Counted from the stretch's first letter, positions 34,601 to 44,847 are shown. The stretch: 64,000 nucleotides of DNA from Mastigias papua (GCA_964019165.1 OZ025284.1:3653773-3717772); one strand, 5' to 3'. Notes: a model not told the origin generated them from the sequence alone. A program made the numbers and translations.

Positions 34601-37600
34601 TAAGTAATTTTATTGGCTTTTGTATGTAGTGGAATTTTAAATAAAAATGAACTGAACTGAACTGAACTGAACTGTAATACATTCACTGTTAATGGCTTTT
34701 CTGAATCAAATTTTTATTTTCTCCAAGTTCTAGGCAACAACACATTTTCATTTTAATATTGATGGAAGGGTAAAGAGGAATAACATTTTGCTTGGTGGGC
34801 AATGCCCCATGCCCCTCCAACCTCATGCTTACTGTTATCCCTAATTTTCTTATAGGATACGGCCAATAGACAGAGAGACTAGCATTAAGTATAAATCGGA
34901 TAGCATGTCCCACAGCACCTACTCAAGTAGGCCATTAGGATAAATATTCTCAACTTTACTCTGGCCATCACATCCCTACGCTATGATCGGAGATCCTGTT
35001 ACTAATCGTTGCTGAATACGTCTATCTAATGAAAATAGAAGACAGCTGCATAATCAAAGAACTCAACAGAGATGATGATGATGATTTTATGGTTCCGCTG
35101 CATCGTAACTGCTTTTGAATCAATGAAGCAACATATCTATAGCACTCAGCCACACTCCTTGGAAAGCCACGGACACTGTTTCCAAACTTGTTCGTGTTGT
35201 TCCCCCTTTTAAGAAATACAGTGATTGAGATGCCCCCTTCACCAATGTATACTGAAACAATTAGGGAATCAACACCAGTTGACATCATTAGATGTTAATT
35301 TATAATTCAAAAATTAGCGCCATTACAGAGATGGTGTCATAAGTTTTATACCTAGAGGCTAAGAAGTTCCTTGTAGCGATTTATGAGCACCCGTCATGGT
35401 CAGTTCTGACAAGGGATACCATTCTCTAACTTTCTGCCTTGGAAAATGGCAGAAAAGGCATCCTACATATAGTAATAATTGACTGCATTAGTATAGTGCT
35501 CCTGCCCGTATCAAAAAAGAATCTGTACTTAAAATTGAAATAGAGAGGAAATGGAAATTTAATGAAAAAAGTGGGTGCTAAAGCACCCCAGTCCCCCAAT
35601 GGTACCGTACCTTCACTATATTAGCTGTTGCATTAATAACATCAGATATACAAGAAAGCCCAATTGATCACAAGGAGCACAGGAGCAATCAGGATTTACC
35701 ACAAAAGTACAGTAGAACCTGCACTTTCGACCGTAATTTGTTCTTTAAAAAATGGTCCAAAACTGATCTGTTTGAAACTGAAACAATATTCCCATCAGAC
35801 AAAATTAAAACTTCATTCATGCGCTTAACTCTAATTAATAGTTAAAACAGCGCAAGGCTGTAAATAAACAAAAAGAACACAGACACTAAATACACGATTG
35901 CGCAAACGACGCCGATCGGTTCGATCTGCTATGTCGGTTCAATTCACGCTTTCAAGCTCTGATTATTCGTTCGCACAGCAAGGTATATTTGTCTCGAATT
36001 TTATGGTAGAATTCCGAATTGTTCGACTTCAGAGTCATTTGACCACGACGTTCAACTGCACATCATTTTACTATCGATAATGGCAGTTTGCAATACCTCA
36101 CTTACAATATCAATTCCCACCCTAGAGGGGAGCCCCAATGTTCGGAAATGTGAACCTAGGGGCATAAAATGGCACGTTTGTGGGTAATGCTTCCCAGACA
36201 GAGATGTAGATGATTCATTGTTCCATAGCATATCATTAAAAAAGCTCAATACAAATATAAACGGATGCTCTACTAAATGCATACATTTTCTGTTGAATAA
36301 TAGCTCTCATTAAAGAACAATATAAATTCTAAACCTCTATTCATACACTTCACTTGGAAATTCCTATAGATGTTGAAACTTCTTTCTCTCTTTCTCATAA
36401 AGAACAAGGTTCCAAAATATATTCAATATGGTTTTCTTACAATATAGCTTGAACTTACAATACTTTGAAAGGTATAATTAGCAGAAGAGCATTTATACCT
36501 ACCAGTTCACATTTGGATCCAATTTTACTGCCATATAAAAATCAGTGTAATAGAAGAGAGCAATTGAAGCTACCATCCATAAAATTGAATGACTATTAAT
36601 TCGACTTTTCTTGATTTTTGATGGGTCATATTTGTCAAGTATCTTTTGGCCTTTCTTCTTAACTTTGGCTACAAAAATAATAAGTGTCAAAATGGCCTAA
36701 CAATTACAACCAATATTTCTACTAGCAATCTACAAGTTAGTCTCACACATTCAGTGTGAGAATCACGCATTTGCCTTATTTCTCATACCCACACGCAAAA
36801 CGAAAAAGGTCTCACGCATGTCCTTATGTGCTCAATGGCAAAGCCACGTTGTGTATGGGGAAGCAATTGTTTCTACTTTTGCAAAAAGATGATCCTCGGG
36901 ATTTGCCATTAAATCAAATTGAGGGATTTCTCTTTAAAAATGTTCTGCTAATATCGCTCTGTTGTATAGAGTAGTTGTGACAAGTGCCAAAGTTCCGTAA
37001 GGCTAGGGCCAAGCATGATATTTGGGAGATGCACTCCACGCCAAAGTAAACTGAGTGGTTCTCAAAAATTCTGTACAGAGCTACATCCTGATACCTTGTT
37101 TGGTTCTTATTCTCACAACTAAATTTACTCTCTCCAAGCTACTGTATTCTTTTGAGGGTGTTTCCTTGAATCTTGGTCCCTGTACTTTTTTTGAGCCTCC
37201 ACCTTCAGGGAATAGAATGGTAATGTACTCTGAGCCAATCTGAAGATGTTAGAAGTACCCAAAAGTTTGGAACAATTTGGAAATACAATCTCACTCAAAT
37301 TTAGTTTTGCAACTTGAGAGCTCTACAAGTACTTAATCAGGTCTGCTAGTGATGTCACAATTTAGCATAAGCATATTACTAAAAAGGTTCTTAAACCACC
37401 TAGTCAGCTTTTTGTCTCAAAACTCATTTAGTCTACTAAACTGTAGATAATACCTTCAAAAATGTTCAAAGCCTACTGGACAGTTGCCAGAGCTCAATGT
37501 AAGAAGATATACATATTCTCATAAATCACTTTCCAAAAGCCTAAAAAAGTTAGGCAGCGCCTGGCAGCATCATGACTACTGATAACTATGTTGGTGGTGA

Positions 37601-40600
37601 CTAAAAAACATACAATTTTGAGCAAATACAAAACAACCCATCAAGTAGAAAGCATTACAAAATATCTTGAATAAATTCTGTAAGCAAACTATTGAAAATT
37701 TATGTGTCTGTCCTAATGCATGTAAACTCCTGATGTAAGATCTCTTTTTCTGCACTGCAGCTTTAGAACTAGATTAGCAAATATCCCTCTGCTAGTATAC
37801 AACTATCAGAATATAGGTAAATAATTCTATTGGCGGGTACTAAGGGTGAGTTGAATAAAAACGTGAATTCCCTATATTCATATTGGGTGAAGCGTTTAGC
37901 TTTACCCAGTATAAATATGCATATCTGTCAAGTTTCATTGTTAAAAATGAGTGAGTAGGGGTGGCACCCAGCCAAAACAAATGGAGGGTGATAGACAACG
38001 CCCTACTGGACTACACCCATTGGTACAGTGTACAATAAAATTTGCAAATGGCAATGATAAAATAAAACAGTGAAGTAAATGTTGCTATAAGTATCCCACA
38101 CCCTCCAGTTTTGTCTACTCTAATCTGGAGGAGCCGTTACTGTGAGTGAGAAATCTGCTCAAGAGGGGAATTCCAACGTTTCACAATATTTGCGGAGAAT
38201 ATCAACTGAAGAATATATCTCATTTTACCATCATTATTATCACTAAAATAGTAGGCAAAAACAGACAACAGTTTACATTTTCATCTCATTCAAGGTTGCA
38301 ATTCATCAGTAATCTAAGTGTAGTAAAAATTTTTGTGAAATGCATGAGAATTTCCCTTCCATGCATGTGAGCATGAGAATGTTGTAGATTGCATGTGCAT
38401 CATGCAAAATACGAGAGACTTGGAATGTCTGAATATAGGGAATTCATTGCATAATCTCATGTGATACTCACAAGCTAGGCTAAATTCAGCTCTGGTAGCA
38501 ATTCTCAACATATAACTGAGGTTAACATTAAATGAAACTGAGCAAATTTTTAGAAACAAAGACTTAAACTTCTCTTAAGCAATAAATTATTGTAATCTAC
38601 TTTCTACGCCAGTGCCTCTGTCTTTATTTATTCATCTAGACCAAAACTCAGTCTGCATTTGAGAATTCTTTGTATTTCTTCTATCAATTATAAAAAACAT
38701 GTTTATGACAATAAGTCTGTCTTTCTTATCTTTCTAATTACCATAATAAACTTAATTTTTGTAATTAGACTTATAATGAGGTAAAAGGGAAGCAAAACTA
38801 AATCAAAGTAGATATTACCATTTATAGCTTTTATCAGATAATTAACTTAAACTGGAGCAAATGGGAAAACAATTACTAGAAATGTGCTAGTCTATGCATG
38901 TTTAGGTGAGTTGCTCTGATAAGAGAAACTTAGCAAGTAAATTGTAGACTTTAGTCATAGTAGAAACTTGAAAAGTACAAATATTCACTAAATTTATGTT
39001 TTATTACAGTAATTCAAATTTTTTTCCAATTCACCAAAATTTGTGAACAACAAATGTGACAGATCTGATAGTTCTAGTATCATAAAAAAACAGCTTGGAT
39101 AGGATCCTTTCACTGAAAGACAATGCAAGGCAAAACTTTCTTAAATCACATATAGGCTTCTTAATCAGCTCAATGATATTTATAAGAAGGGTTCAAAAAA
39201 GGTCATTCCATGCAAACTGGTACCAAATTTACAATAGTTGGAGATGCAACATTTCTGATTCTGATGAAAATCTTGAAAATTTAAGCTCAATATCATACAT
39301 AGATGCCACACTAAGGAGAATGACAGCTTTTAATGAGATCTTTCCCATGCAAATAGGTAGCTACCAGGCATACATGTGTGCAATTATTGTATGGGCCATG
39401 TGCTGTCCATGCATGCACACATATACCAAACCAATGAGGGTACACACATGCCTGATTCTGTGAGTGAACAGGATTCTTGAAAGCAATAATCTTACGTGTG
39501 CAGCTGCCATGTTCCTCAGTGTGGCATAGATGTAGAAGCAGAGAGAAACTTAAGTCACATCCAGGAAAATTGGCTGACTATAAGGGTCAAACAAATATTC
39601 CATGACATCTAGAACTTCATAAGTTGTGATGTACTTAAGACAGAACTTTTAAAATTCAATTCCTGAGTGAAAAATGTGAAAAATGCTCACAATTCCAAAT
39701 ATCATTTCAAACTTCATGAATAACCACCTAACAACACAAGTTATCCAACAATACCACCCAACAATACAAGTTATCCAGGGGTACTAATAGTTACAGTAAT
39801 ACAAAAGGCCCTGTGAGGGTACATGGAGGAGCATTCCAGTTGCTGTTGAATGAAAGTGTTCTCATTAGCTCCCTTCATTGGTCATCACTTATTGTTCATC
39901 ATATGTATTTGTGTTTTCAATGAATAACAATACAACGAGCAAGAGACAGTGCATGGAAACTATTGGTTTACCTCAGTTGAATATTGTTTTCTGGACTTCC
40001 TAGGGGCCTAGGGGAAATAACTCACTTCTGCAATGAAAATAACTCAGTTGTGCAATGGACAAGAATATTTTCCAGTTATAGAACTGCATTGGAATAACCA
40101 CAATGATACAAGTATCAATATGGCTTCAATTCAGTTCAGATGATTAGCTTGCAGTGCGTATCCATGGATTAGGCCTTCTGTATGTACTATTACTAGTCAA
40201 AAAGGAGGGTGATAAAATGGGTAGTTTGTTGACATAGTAAATAAAGGGAGATAGCCCTAAGGTACCTTACCATACAGTCAATCATGCTTTCAAATGAAGG
40301 GGCACAATTAGCACATATTCACCATTGTTTACTTGAAGAGTCCAAGTGCGAAAATGAACTCTTTTTGTTTACACAAGACTGGATGTTTCATACTCTGATG
40401 AGTGTCAGATGAAAAAGAGATTTCAGTATTTGAAAAAATGTTGCTGCTTTTCGTGCTGTAACTAGGGGCGGTTCTAGCCCACAAGAACTGGGGGGCCAGT
40501 TGAGGGTCAGCCATCACAGATTGGGGAGACACTTGGAGCTTTACCCTAAAATCATCACACCCTTTGATTGCCACACCCAATTCAATGCAAGGAAATGACT

Positions 40601-42235
40601 ATCCTACTATTAAGACAACAGTGAGCATAAATGAAAAGATAAGCACTCTTGACAGCGCGGTAAATTTAGCAATGGTACTAATTAAAGAAGATCTGAATTT
40701 TGAAGGAGGTCCCTCACCCCATCCTCAACATTTTCTCGTCGAATTTAGACAATTAGAAAATTGATCCTAGAGAAAACTGGGGGGGGGGGCATGACTCCTA
40801 GTTCCTCCGTGGTGTCATCACTGGGAGGCCAGTCACATGTAATCCTGGAGTAGTAGTTTGTGGTCTATGGAATGCTTACAGTAGCACAACTTGCAGCTTG
40901 TTCACAATAAAACTTAAATGCACCAGTTAAGAAGTTATATCATATCAATCAAACAAAACTAGTATACAGAGAAAAAGATCTTGAGTGTTTTAAGACCCTG
41001 GTCTTTGAAGATAGAAATGAACTTGCAATAGGTAAGCAAAGGTTTCATTACTTTAACTTAGTTGTTCTGTTCAAATCCGTTCAGTGTAATTTAATACAGC
41101 GATTGTCACGTCTTGAGTCAAAGTCATCAACAAACTGCTCTGGGTCTAGTGATTCAGCACGATTTGACTCAATGGATAGAAGTGCTAGCTGACTCAAACG
41201 GTCATGGCACACAGAATTTCTCAAAAATGTTTCAACAAGTCTCCTTCACGTCTGTAGATTCTCTGATTCTCTTTGGCCTTTTTAACCTGTGGCTCATCCT
41301 CACATGTGTCACCCATTCTCCTTTTAAAACTTATGTACTTATCCATAGCTAAAAAGCATGTGTTACTCCATCAGAACTTTGATACATTTGCCTATCTTAC
41401 ACAACAATTTATCACCAACTTCTATTAAAGCCCGCCTCGCTTGTTCATTTGCTTGTTCAGTGTTAAAATCTACAATGACCTACCTATCCAAAGTTGTCAA
41501 ACTGATAGCCTCTTAATATTTAAAGAACCTATAAAGAATCATTTTAACATTTAGGAAGCCATTTTAATTTTATTGATAAGTTTGTAATCATTTATTTTGA
41601 CAGGATACATATTAAAAGCAATGTACGTAACACTGAAATGTACATCCTGTATAAAGATTTCATTTATTATTATTATTGTAAAGAGTTTTAAATACCTCCC
41701 ATAGCTGGAAACCCTTAGCAGTATATTTAGCCTCTTGGGAAAGCCAGACCATCAACCAATGGACCTGAGGCGCTTATAAGAGACTTTCCTCTATAGAGAA
41801 TTAGAAAATCAAGAAAATTCATAATATGTTCTTTGACAAGTGGGGGGCCCATGAAGGGGCCAGAAAAATTTCTGGGGGGGCCGTGGCCCCCTCTGCCCCC
41901 CCCCGGAGAACCACCACTGGACTATGAAATCCAAAGAATATCATAATTGATCCCACTATCACACCCTTTAGAACCCTGTCACGCTCATTTCTGAGCATGC
42001 AGTGTCACTTAAGAGAAAATATCTTGAGTGTGCACTTGCCAGCAGCAGTCGTGGCCAAGCATGAATGTAAAGTGCAATACTAACTAAATTTGGTTCATGT
42101 ACATTTTTGAATAAAGACATTACCATCTAGATCCGCATCGTATCCTCCCTTGCGGAATCTAATAAATGCTTCTTGCAGTGGGTCATCAGCAGTCTCTGTC
42201 ATTGAATATTCACTCTCATTACAGTCTTCCGCCAT
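25523..42235 (-). CDS. TMEM128: TMEM128, four-pass transmembrane protein, four exons
   Basis: Four coding exons join without a frame error: 42235-42124, 36668-36503, 33601-33440 and 25625-25523, giving 180 residues. All introns are GT-AG (donors GTAATG, GTAGGT, GTATGC; acceptors TTTGTAG, TTTTCAG, TTTTCAG) with phases 1, 2 and 2. From memory of the vertebrate protein (about 165 residues), three stretches match it: RINSHSILWMVASIALFYY (first membrane segment), YEMHYPQAVP (loop) and ALWPVWGWFTPLILFTFFMG (last segment). Four hydrophobic segments are visible. The family is a poorly characterised membrane protein, so no biochemical role is claimed. The start is the first ATG of exon 1 (MAED), in AAAATGG context. 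Introns total about 16 kb and are full of transposons. The terminal exon was found by matching reading phase and the family's C-terminus. Confidence 0.92.
26298..26487 (-). repeat. Solo Penelope-like terminal segment with hammerhead motif
   Basis: It matches 27676-27850 of the PLE dimer from GTCTGTTGGTACTACAGAAC to ATGATGAATAATG, with scattered substitutions. No ORF part is attached. It lies in TMEM128 intron 3. Confidence 0.85.
26355..26397 (-). ncRNA. Hammerhead ribozyme motif, PLE solo copy
   Basis: On the minus strand the order is CATACT, CTGACGA, GTGTCGGAC, GAA, then AAGAGACTTTT, C and AGTATG. CATACT/AGTATG form stem I, and the AAGA/UUUU pairing gives a 4-bp stem III. C before AGTATG is the predicted cleavage site. 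Stem II is weak. It is in sense with the TMEM128 pre-mRNA. Confidence 0.6.
27190..27520 (-). pseudogene. Decayed LINE reverse-transcriptase remnant
   Basis: On the minus strand one frame reads NGVLQGDCLLPLLF, which matches the GVxQGDxLSPLLF motif (RT motif B) of non-LTR elements. The flanks are shifted in frame and contain stops. Confidence 0.45.
27732..27772 (-). ncRNA. Hammerhead ribozyme motif, left PLE arm
   Basis: Minus-strand order: CATACT, CTGACGA, GTGTCGGAC, GAA, AAAAGCTTT, C, AGTATG. Stem I is 6 bp and perfect; stem III is AAA/UUU; cleavage is predicted after the C. It lies downstream of the ORF on the same strand, the known position of hammerheads in PLE terminal repeats. Confidence 0.65.
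27896..29353 (-). CDS. PLE reverse transcriptase with GIY-YIG endonuclease, left arm
   Basis: The 485-residue frame carries RT motifs FLCSFDISSLFTNVP (motif A), GVAMGSPLGPALANIF (motif B) and YFRYVDDTFVIF (catalytic YVDD), then the thumb region with NSLNFLDVSV and YRKPTFTGQYI. The C-terminus is a GIY-YIG nuclease: VVYEFSC, RYVGRTTQRLADRIKQH, and a late LESVYIKTQNP with the conserved Glu. RT plus C-terminal GIY-YIG defines Penelope-like elements, which prime on nicked target DNA. Full-length proteins are several hundred residues longer; the N-terminal fingers are missing, so activity is unlikely. The first 20 residues lie in the spacer and are not in the right arm. Confidence 0.92.
   Translation of the reverse strand: MSSLCVFGKPYIRGRIIRSYQLMLSEVLAPVLKLYSSNCVKDSFTFASFIQNYNVEPAKAFLCSFDISSLFTNVPLDETIGICADALYRGHLDCPPFPEDAFKELMLIATRGVEFSFNNQMYKQIDGVAMGSPLGPALANIFVGFHESRLFNNTVKPGVYFRYVDDTFVIFGSELECDRFHVNLNQLHPALKFTVEKEQNNSLNFLDVSVEKGGTGFLTSIYRKPTFTGQYIRWNSFSPKARKINLIKTLVHRALMICSKTKLDSELDTIKQLLIDNGYPEDVLVSCIKEKLANISSEKRFGPEKCPVYLKLPWIGNVSSKFENQINKAITSCFYAVKPRAVYNTRVMLPSAKKDSVPTTQKSCVVYEFSCRCEARYVGRTTQRLADRIKQHVPTSIRTKNTTTREQPPRTCKNSNSKMKSDSAIGQHLLTNPECAKTYTDDNFRIIGQARSSFHLGVLESVYIKTQNPVLCKQKEFVFSLGLFK
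29408..30799 (+). CDS. PLE reverse transcriptase with GIY-YIG endonuclease, right arm
   Basis: This is the 463-residue inverted twin of the left-arm frame, identical in translation from MLSEVLAPVL to the C-terminal GLFK. It has the same YVDD and GIY-YIG motifs and the same N-terminal loss. The ATG at 29408 lies almost exactly at the inverted-repeat boundary and is internal to the ancestral protein, so it is not a native start. Confidence 0.92.
   Translation: MLSEVLAPVLKLYSSNCVKDSFTFASFIQNYNVEPAKAFLCSFDISSLFTNVPLDETIGICADALYRGHLDCPPFPEDAFKELMLIATRGVEFSFNNQMYKQIDGVAMGSPLGPALANIFVGFHESRLFNNTVKPGVYFRYVDDTFVIFGSELECDRFHVNLNQLHPALKFTVEKEQNNSLNFLDVSVEKGGTGFLTSIYRKPTFTGQYIRWNSFSPKARKINLIKTLVHRALMICSKTKLDSELDTIKQLLIDNGYPEDVLVSCIKEKLANISSEKRFGPEKCPVYLKLPWIGNVSSKFENQINKAITSCFYAVKPRAVYNTRVMLPSAKKDSVPTTQKSCVVYEFSCRCEARYVGRTTQRLADRIKQHVPTSIRTKNTTTREQPPRTCKNSNSKMKSDSAIGQHLLTNPECAKTYTDDNFRIIGQARSSFHLGVLESVYIKTQNPVLCKQKEFVFSLGLFK
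30923..30965 (+). ncRNA. Hammerhead ribozyme motif, right PLE arm
   Basis: Plus-strand order: CATACT (30923-30928), CTGACGA, GTGTCGGAC, GAA, six A, GC, TTT, C (30959, predicted cleavage), AGTATG (30960-30965). It is antisense to TMEM128 and sense to the right-arm ORF. An upstream TCCGAC (30913-30918) can pair with GTCGGA inside the motif and might compete with folding. Confidence 0.65.
31183..31829 (+). repeat. 46-bp satellite-like tandem array, about 14 units
   Basis: The unit contains TCATCTCTTCCATTGC and CTTGAACTTCAACC. Variants (CCGAAG, CCCAAG, CCAAAG, TGTTTTAC) recur in the same order seven units apart, e.g. TGTTTTAC at 31431 and 31753, 322 bp apart. The array is non-coding because 46 is not a multiple of three. 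It lies in TMEM128 intron 3. Confidence 0.95.
31830..33439. other. TMEM128 intron 3, 5' part: nothing further recognised
   Basis: No exon or repeat that I can name lies between the tandem array and exon 3. Confidence 0.45.
33440..33601 (-). CDS. TMEM128: TMEM128 exon 3
   Basis: It follows TATTTTCAG and ends ACATG|GTATGC. It encodes the second helix (GIGFLLLSTCIGLFCIIW), the conserved loop and the start of the third helix (PLATFSFLAGM). No single reading frame longer than about 60 codons covers it, so a simple ORF scan misses it. Confidence 0.92.
34480..34676 (+). repeat. Probable LINE 3' UTR with (GAACT)n tail
   Basis: An AT-rich segment with AAATAAAAA is followed by six units of GAACT at 34647-34676. 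Short microsatellite tails after an A-rich stretch are typical of L2/CR1-type LINE 3' ends. No coding part is preserved. Confidence 0.45.
36503..36668 (-). CDS. TMEM128: TMEM128 exon 2
   Basis: It follows TTTTTGTAG and ends AACTG|GTAGGT. It encodes a basic segment (KVKKKGQK) and the first membrane helix (HSILWMVASIALFYYTDFY). Confidence 0.92.
36739..37326 (+). repeat. 588-bp dispersed repeat, family H, copy 1
   Basis: It is alignable along its full length with 44848-45435. Shared motifs in order are TCTCAC..GTGAGAATCACGC, CATTAAATCAAATTGAGGGA, TATTTGGGAGATG, TTTACTCTCTCCAA, GAGCCTCCACCTTC or a near match, and TTGAGAGCTCT at the end. It lies in TMEM128 intron 1. No ORF is recognised. Confidence 0.85.
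37327..40316. other. TMEM128 intron 1, middle: nothing recognised
   Basis: Three kilobases without a named element. The open frame at 39095-39463 has no domain, and no splice-bounded exon fits the TMEM128 phases. Confidence 0.4.
40317..40462. repeat. Rearranged PLE fragment: ORF tail fused to ribozyme in opposite sense
   Basis: Positions 40317-40381 match the end of the PLE ORF on the minus strand (CKQKEFIFALGLFK and its stop region). From 40382 the sequence switches to the plus-strand sense of the ribozyme segment, ending CTTTTCGTGCTGTAAC. About 1.5 kb of normal element between the two parts is missing. Confidence 0.8.
40389..40430 (+). ncRNA. Hammerhead ribozyme motif with canonical CTGATGA core
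   Basis: Order: CATACT, CTGATGA, GTGTCAGAT, GAA, AAAGAGATTT, C, AGTATT. Stem III is AAA/UUU with loop GAGA. Stem I has lost one pair (AGTATT instead of AGTATG). Unlike the other copies the core has the consensus CTGATGA. Confidence 0.55.
40456..41933. repeat. Possible GC-ended MITE with GG(C/T)GGTTCT ends
   Basis: The left end GGGGCGGTTCTAGCCC and the right end (complement CCAGTGGTGGTTCTCC) are inverted, followed inward by G/C-rich tracts. The length (about 1.5 kb) is large for a MITE, so nested insertions are likely. Confidence 0.4.
42124..42235 (-). CDS. TMEM128: TMEM128 exon 1
   Basis: It encodes 37 residues, from MAEDCNESEY to DADLD, plus one base. The region is acidic and hydrophilic and precedes the first membrane segment. 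The donor is G|GTAATG at 42123. Confidence 0.88.
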
Positions 42236-42322
42236 TTTGCAAGCCAGGACGCTTTGCGTTGCCGAACAACAACCACATAACAACACAACACTTCATTCGC
42301 ACGCACAGATAAGAATTGCTAA

Positions 42323-42653
42323 AGGGGGCCGTCCAGAAGGTACTTCGCTTTGAGGGTCGGTGGGTGGGTAAGGCGAAAAGCGTACTCACGCGTAGAGGGT
42401 GGGTGGGTTGGTAAAGGTCGAAAAGTACGCACGATACAATCACTCTACAAAGTGAGAACACAGAGCGTGTTTTCCTCATTTTGTGAAAAGTCTTGCTAAA
42501 AATGGGCAGCATTTTTCAAGAAATATCAAAAAAACCGTACGCTCATACAGCGGTGGGTGAGTGGGTTAAGTCAAAAGCGCACTCACCATTACAGGGTGGG
42601 TGGATTAGTCAAAAATGGGATGATTTTGAGCATACTTACTTTATGAGTGACTC
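42323..42653. repeat. MITE family M, copy B, next to the TMEM128 start
   Basis: The left end GGGGGCCGTCCAGAAGGTAC and the degenerate right end (complement GGAGTCACTCATAAAGTA) enclose the same interior motifs as copy A. It begins 88 bp upstream of the TMEM128 ATG, so it probably lies in the promoter or 5' UTR. Confidence 0.7.
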
Positions 42654-43160
42654 CAAGGCGAAAAACATGCAAATCAAGTTTTTCATAGAAAGGATTGACC
42701 ACAGGTAAGGGAGTGGTGAGTGCTACAACCTTATCATTGAAACTTTGTTGACTAATCGAGAGTCTACAAGCCGGGTAAATCTACATCATTAGTGTTCGTC
42801 GGTCAAACCGGGGTAACTTGCATAGGCGTAACGTACGCAACGGAAAAGCAGCTACATGAGAAGGACATTTTCTTGCGATTCATACACATCCCGGTATCGT
42901 GCAGTAAGCAAGGCATGACACTTCTGGGAGTTTAATCGTGCTCCCTTTAAAGTCACTTTCAGTTAAAGTGTAGTCTCCTAGATGTGTTTAAGTCACTCTA
43001 CAGGAGAACATTAAAAAATTCTGCCACAGCCGTGAATTTGTTCACGATTACCAGCTATGAACGGTCTGAAAGAGGAGGAATTTGCCAGAAATTTACCAAT
43101 TTGCCTTAGTTGTCTGTTAGTGCATTATCTTCTTGCATTCCTCCTCCAGATAGAGGGCAC
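42654..43160. other. Intergenic stretch, nothing recognised
   Basis: No gene or repeat boundary is recognised. Confidence 0.35.
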
Positions 43161-43420
43161 CAGGCACCGCGGAACAGGGGAGGCTGGGGGGGCTATAGCC
43201 CCCACTTTTTTCGAAAATAAACAATAATGTTTTAAAGAGGTCAAAAGAATTCACTAATGATTGATTACTGTAGTTTTTCCGGTACTCAAAGGCGGCATCT
43301 GAATTGAGCACTAGTGCTACAGGGATTGCTTTTTTGTTTGATCGTGAGGTCAAGAGTAATATAGCCACTTCGCTAAATTTTAGCCCCCCCCCCCACTTTC
43401 AGACTGCTCCGCGGTCCCTT
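43161..43420. repeat. MITE with GGxACCGCGGAxCAG inverted ends
   Basis: The left end CAGGCACCGCGGAACAG pairs with the right end (complement AAGGGACCGCGGAGCAG). GGCAC flanks both sides (43156-43160, 43421-43425), a possible target duplication. Inside are the complementary tracts GGCTGGGGGGG and CCCCCCC. The element at 56930-57535 has the same layout. Confidence 0.65.
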
Positions 43421-43499
43421 GGCACACTATGCTGCAGTTCGTAAGACATAAAACCATATCCGTCCAACGAAAATAGCCCATATCCTACTAGTGGTACCA

Positions 43500-43870
43500 T
43501 CATCATCATAGTCCCTCAAGCATCAGGTCGTGGGGGCACAACTGCGCTTCATTCCACAACACTTTTCCATGCCTATCTGTCTCGAGCCGCTGTTATCAAT
43601 TCCACCACCTTCTAACCTGTCCATTCAATGATGCTATTCATCCAGCTTTTCTCTGGTCAACCCCTGCTCCTTTTGCCATTAAATATTCCTTCTAATAAAG
43701 TCTTTGCAAAGCTATCATCACTTTGTCTCGCCGCATGACCAAACCATTGTAGCTCCCTTTTTCTTACCACTTCTAACAAATTTACGATCCTTCCTACTTC
43801 TAATTCAATACGGTTCTTTACTTCTTCATTTGACTTATGTTCAGTATACAGTGTACGGTGGCATAATGAG
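43500..43870 (-). pseudogene. C-terminal remnant of an RTE-like LINE reverse transcriptase
   Basis: On the minus strand the frame reads VVRKRELQWFGHAARQSDD, then LLEGIFNGKRSRG. After three stops in the same frame it continues with SWMNSIIEWTG and VVELITAARDR, ending near DDD codons. This is the usual tail of RTE/BovB-like ORF2. It is a dead fragment, more complete at its 3' end than the one at 12443-12700. Confidence 0.75.
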
Positions 43871-44552
43871 ATACAAAAAGAGAGTAAGAATTTGGTTAAG
43901 AACAAGAACGACATTTTGTATTCCACGTTAAGAGCATCAATGCTTCAAGAAAAAACATGAAGTAGCTAGTTGATTGCATGGCATGGTGTCAAGGTTTCAA
44001 ATTTTCATTTAAGGGCAGCCATAGGAAGATTCTTTCAGAAGAAGGGTAGTCGTAAATCAAGGCCAAGTGTAGAAAGTTACAAAAATAGAGAATTTTGTAT
44101 CTAAGTTTCATTGAAGGCATACAAGATATATATCAAAGAAATATATCACTGAAGATATAAATCTAGGGTACGTTTTGAGTGTAAAGGATACTCTTAGGTT
44201 CCTAATACACGGGGGTGGTACACCTATAAACCTTTCAAGTTTTTCTGACCCCTTCCGAGCTTATTAGAACTCCCCGTTTATTAAACTTCAAGGAATATAA
44301 ATGACTTGGGAGTTTTGCTTAGAGAAAAGGCATTTTTCTGTCATAAAATCATAGTTTTCCTATCACCAAATGGATGTGTCGTTTGTTGTTTTTCGGAAGT
44401 GCAACTGACAATTAAATTCTCATTAGATATTAGACATGTTTCCGAGCCCCCCCCCCCCCCATCATAGCTTTTTAAGTTTCCCCACTTATTGGTTTTCGAG
44501 ATATTCCTGATCTCCTCGTTCACTAAGACCCATCTCCCGCTTATTAGGATCC

Positions 44553-44833
44553 TACAATACTCGCCAAAAGTCCTGGGACACTTTGCACTTTTTGTATTCT
44601 GCAACGAACTTTCATCCCCTTCTCCCCCTGAAACAATGTTGGTTTTCTGGAGAAGTACCTGCGATAATGGGAAAATTTCGCGTGCACGCCAACTTCAAAT
44701 GTCCCACAAGCGAACCAACATTGTTCTAGGGGGAAGGGGGTGCATGTTTGTAGCAACTATGACAATATGTAGAGGAAAGTGGTTTTTTATCTGTTTCTTC
44801 TAAGTGTCCCAAGGACTTTTGGCGACTATTGTA
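44553..44833. repeat. Palindromic Tc1/mariner-like MITE, 281 bp including TA
   Basis: The left end TACAATACTCGCCAAAAGTC pairs with the right end (complement TACAATAGTCGCCAAAAGTC), a 31-bp inverted repeat with few mismatches. Terminal TA on both sides fits a TA target duplication. Internal segments around AACAATGTTGGTT are also inverted, so most of the element can fold back. Confidence 0.8.
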
Positions 44834-44847
44834 AGATAGAGCTCTAA

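Noticed and set aside
39095..39463. 122-codon plus-strand frame in TMEM128 intron 1
   Set aside because: No domain, opposite strand to the host gene, no splice signals that fit.
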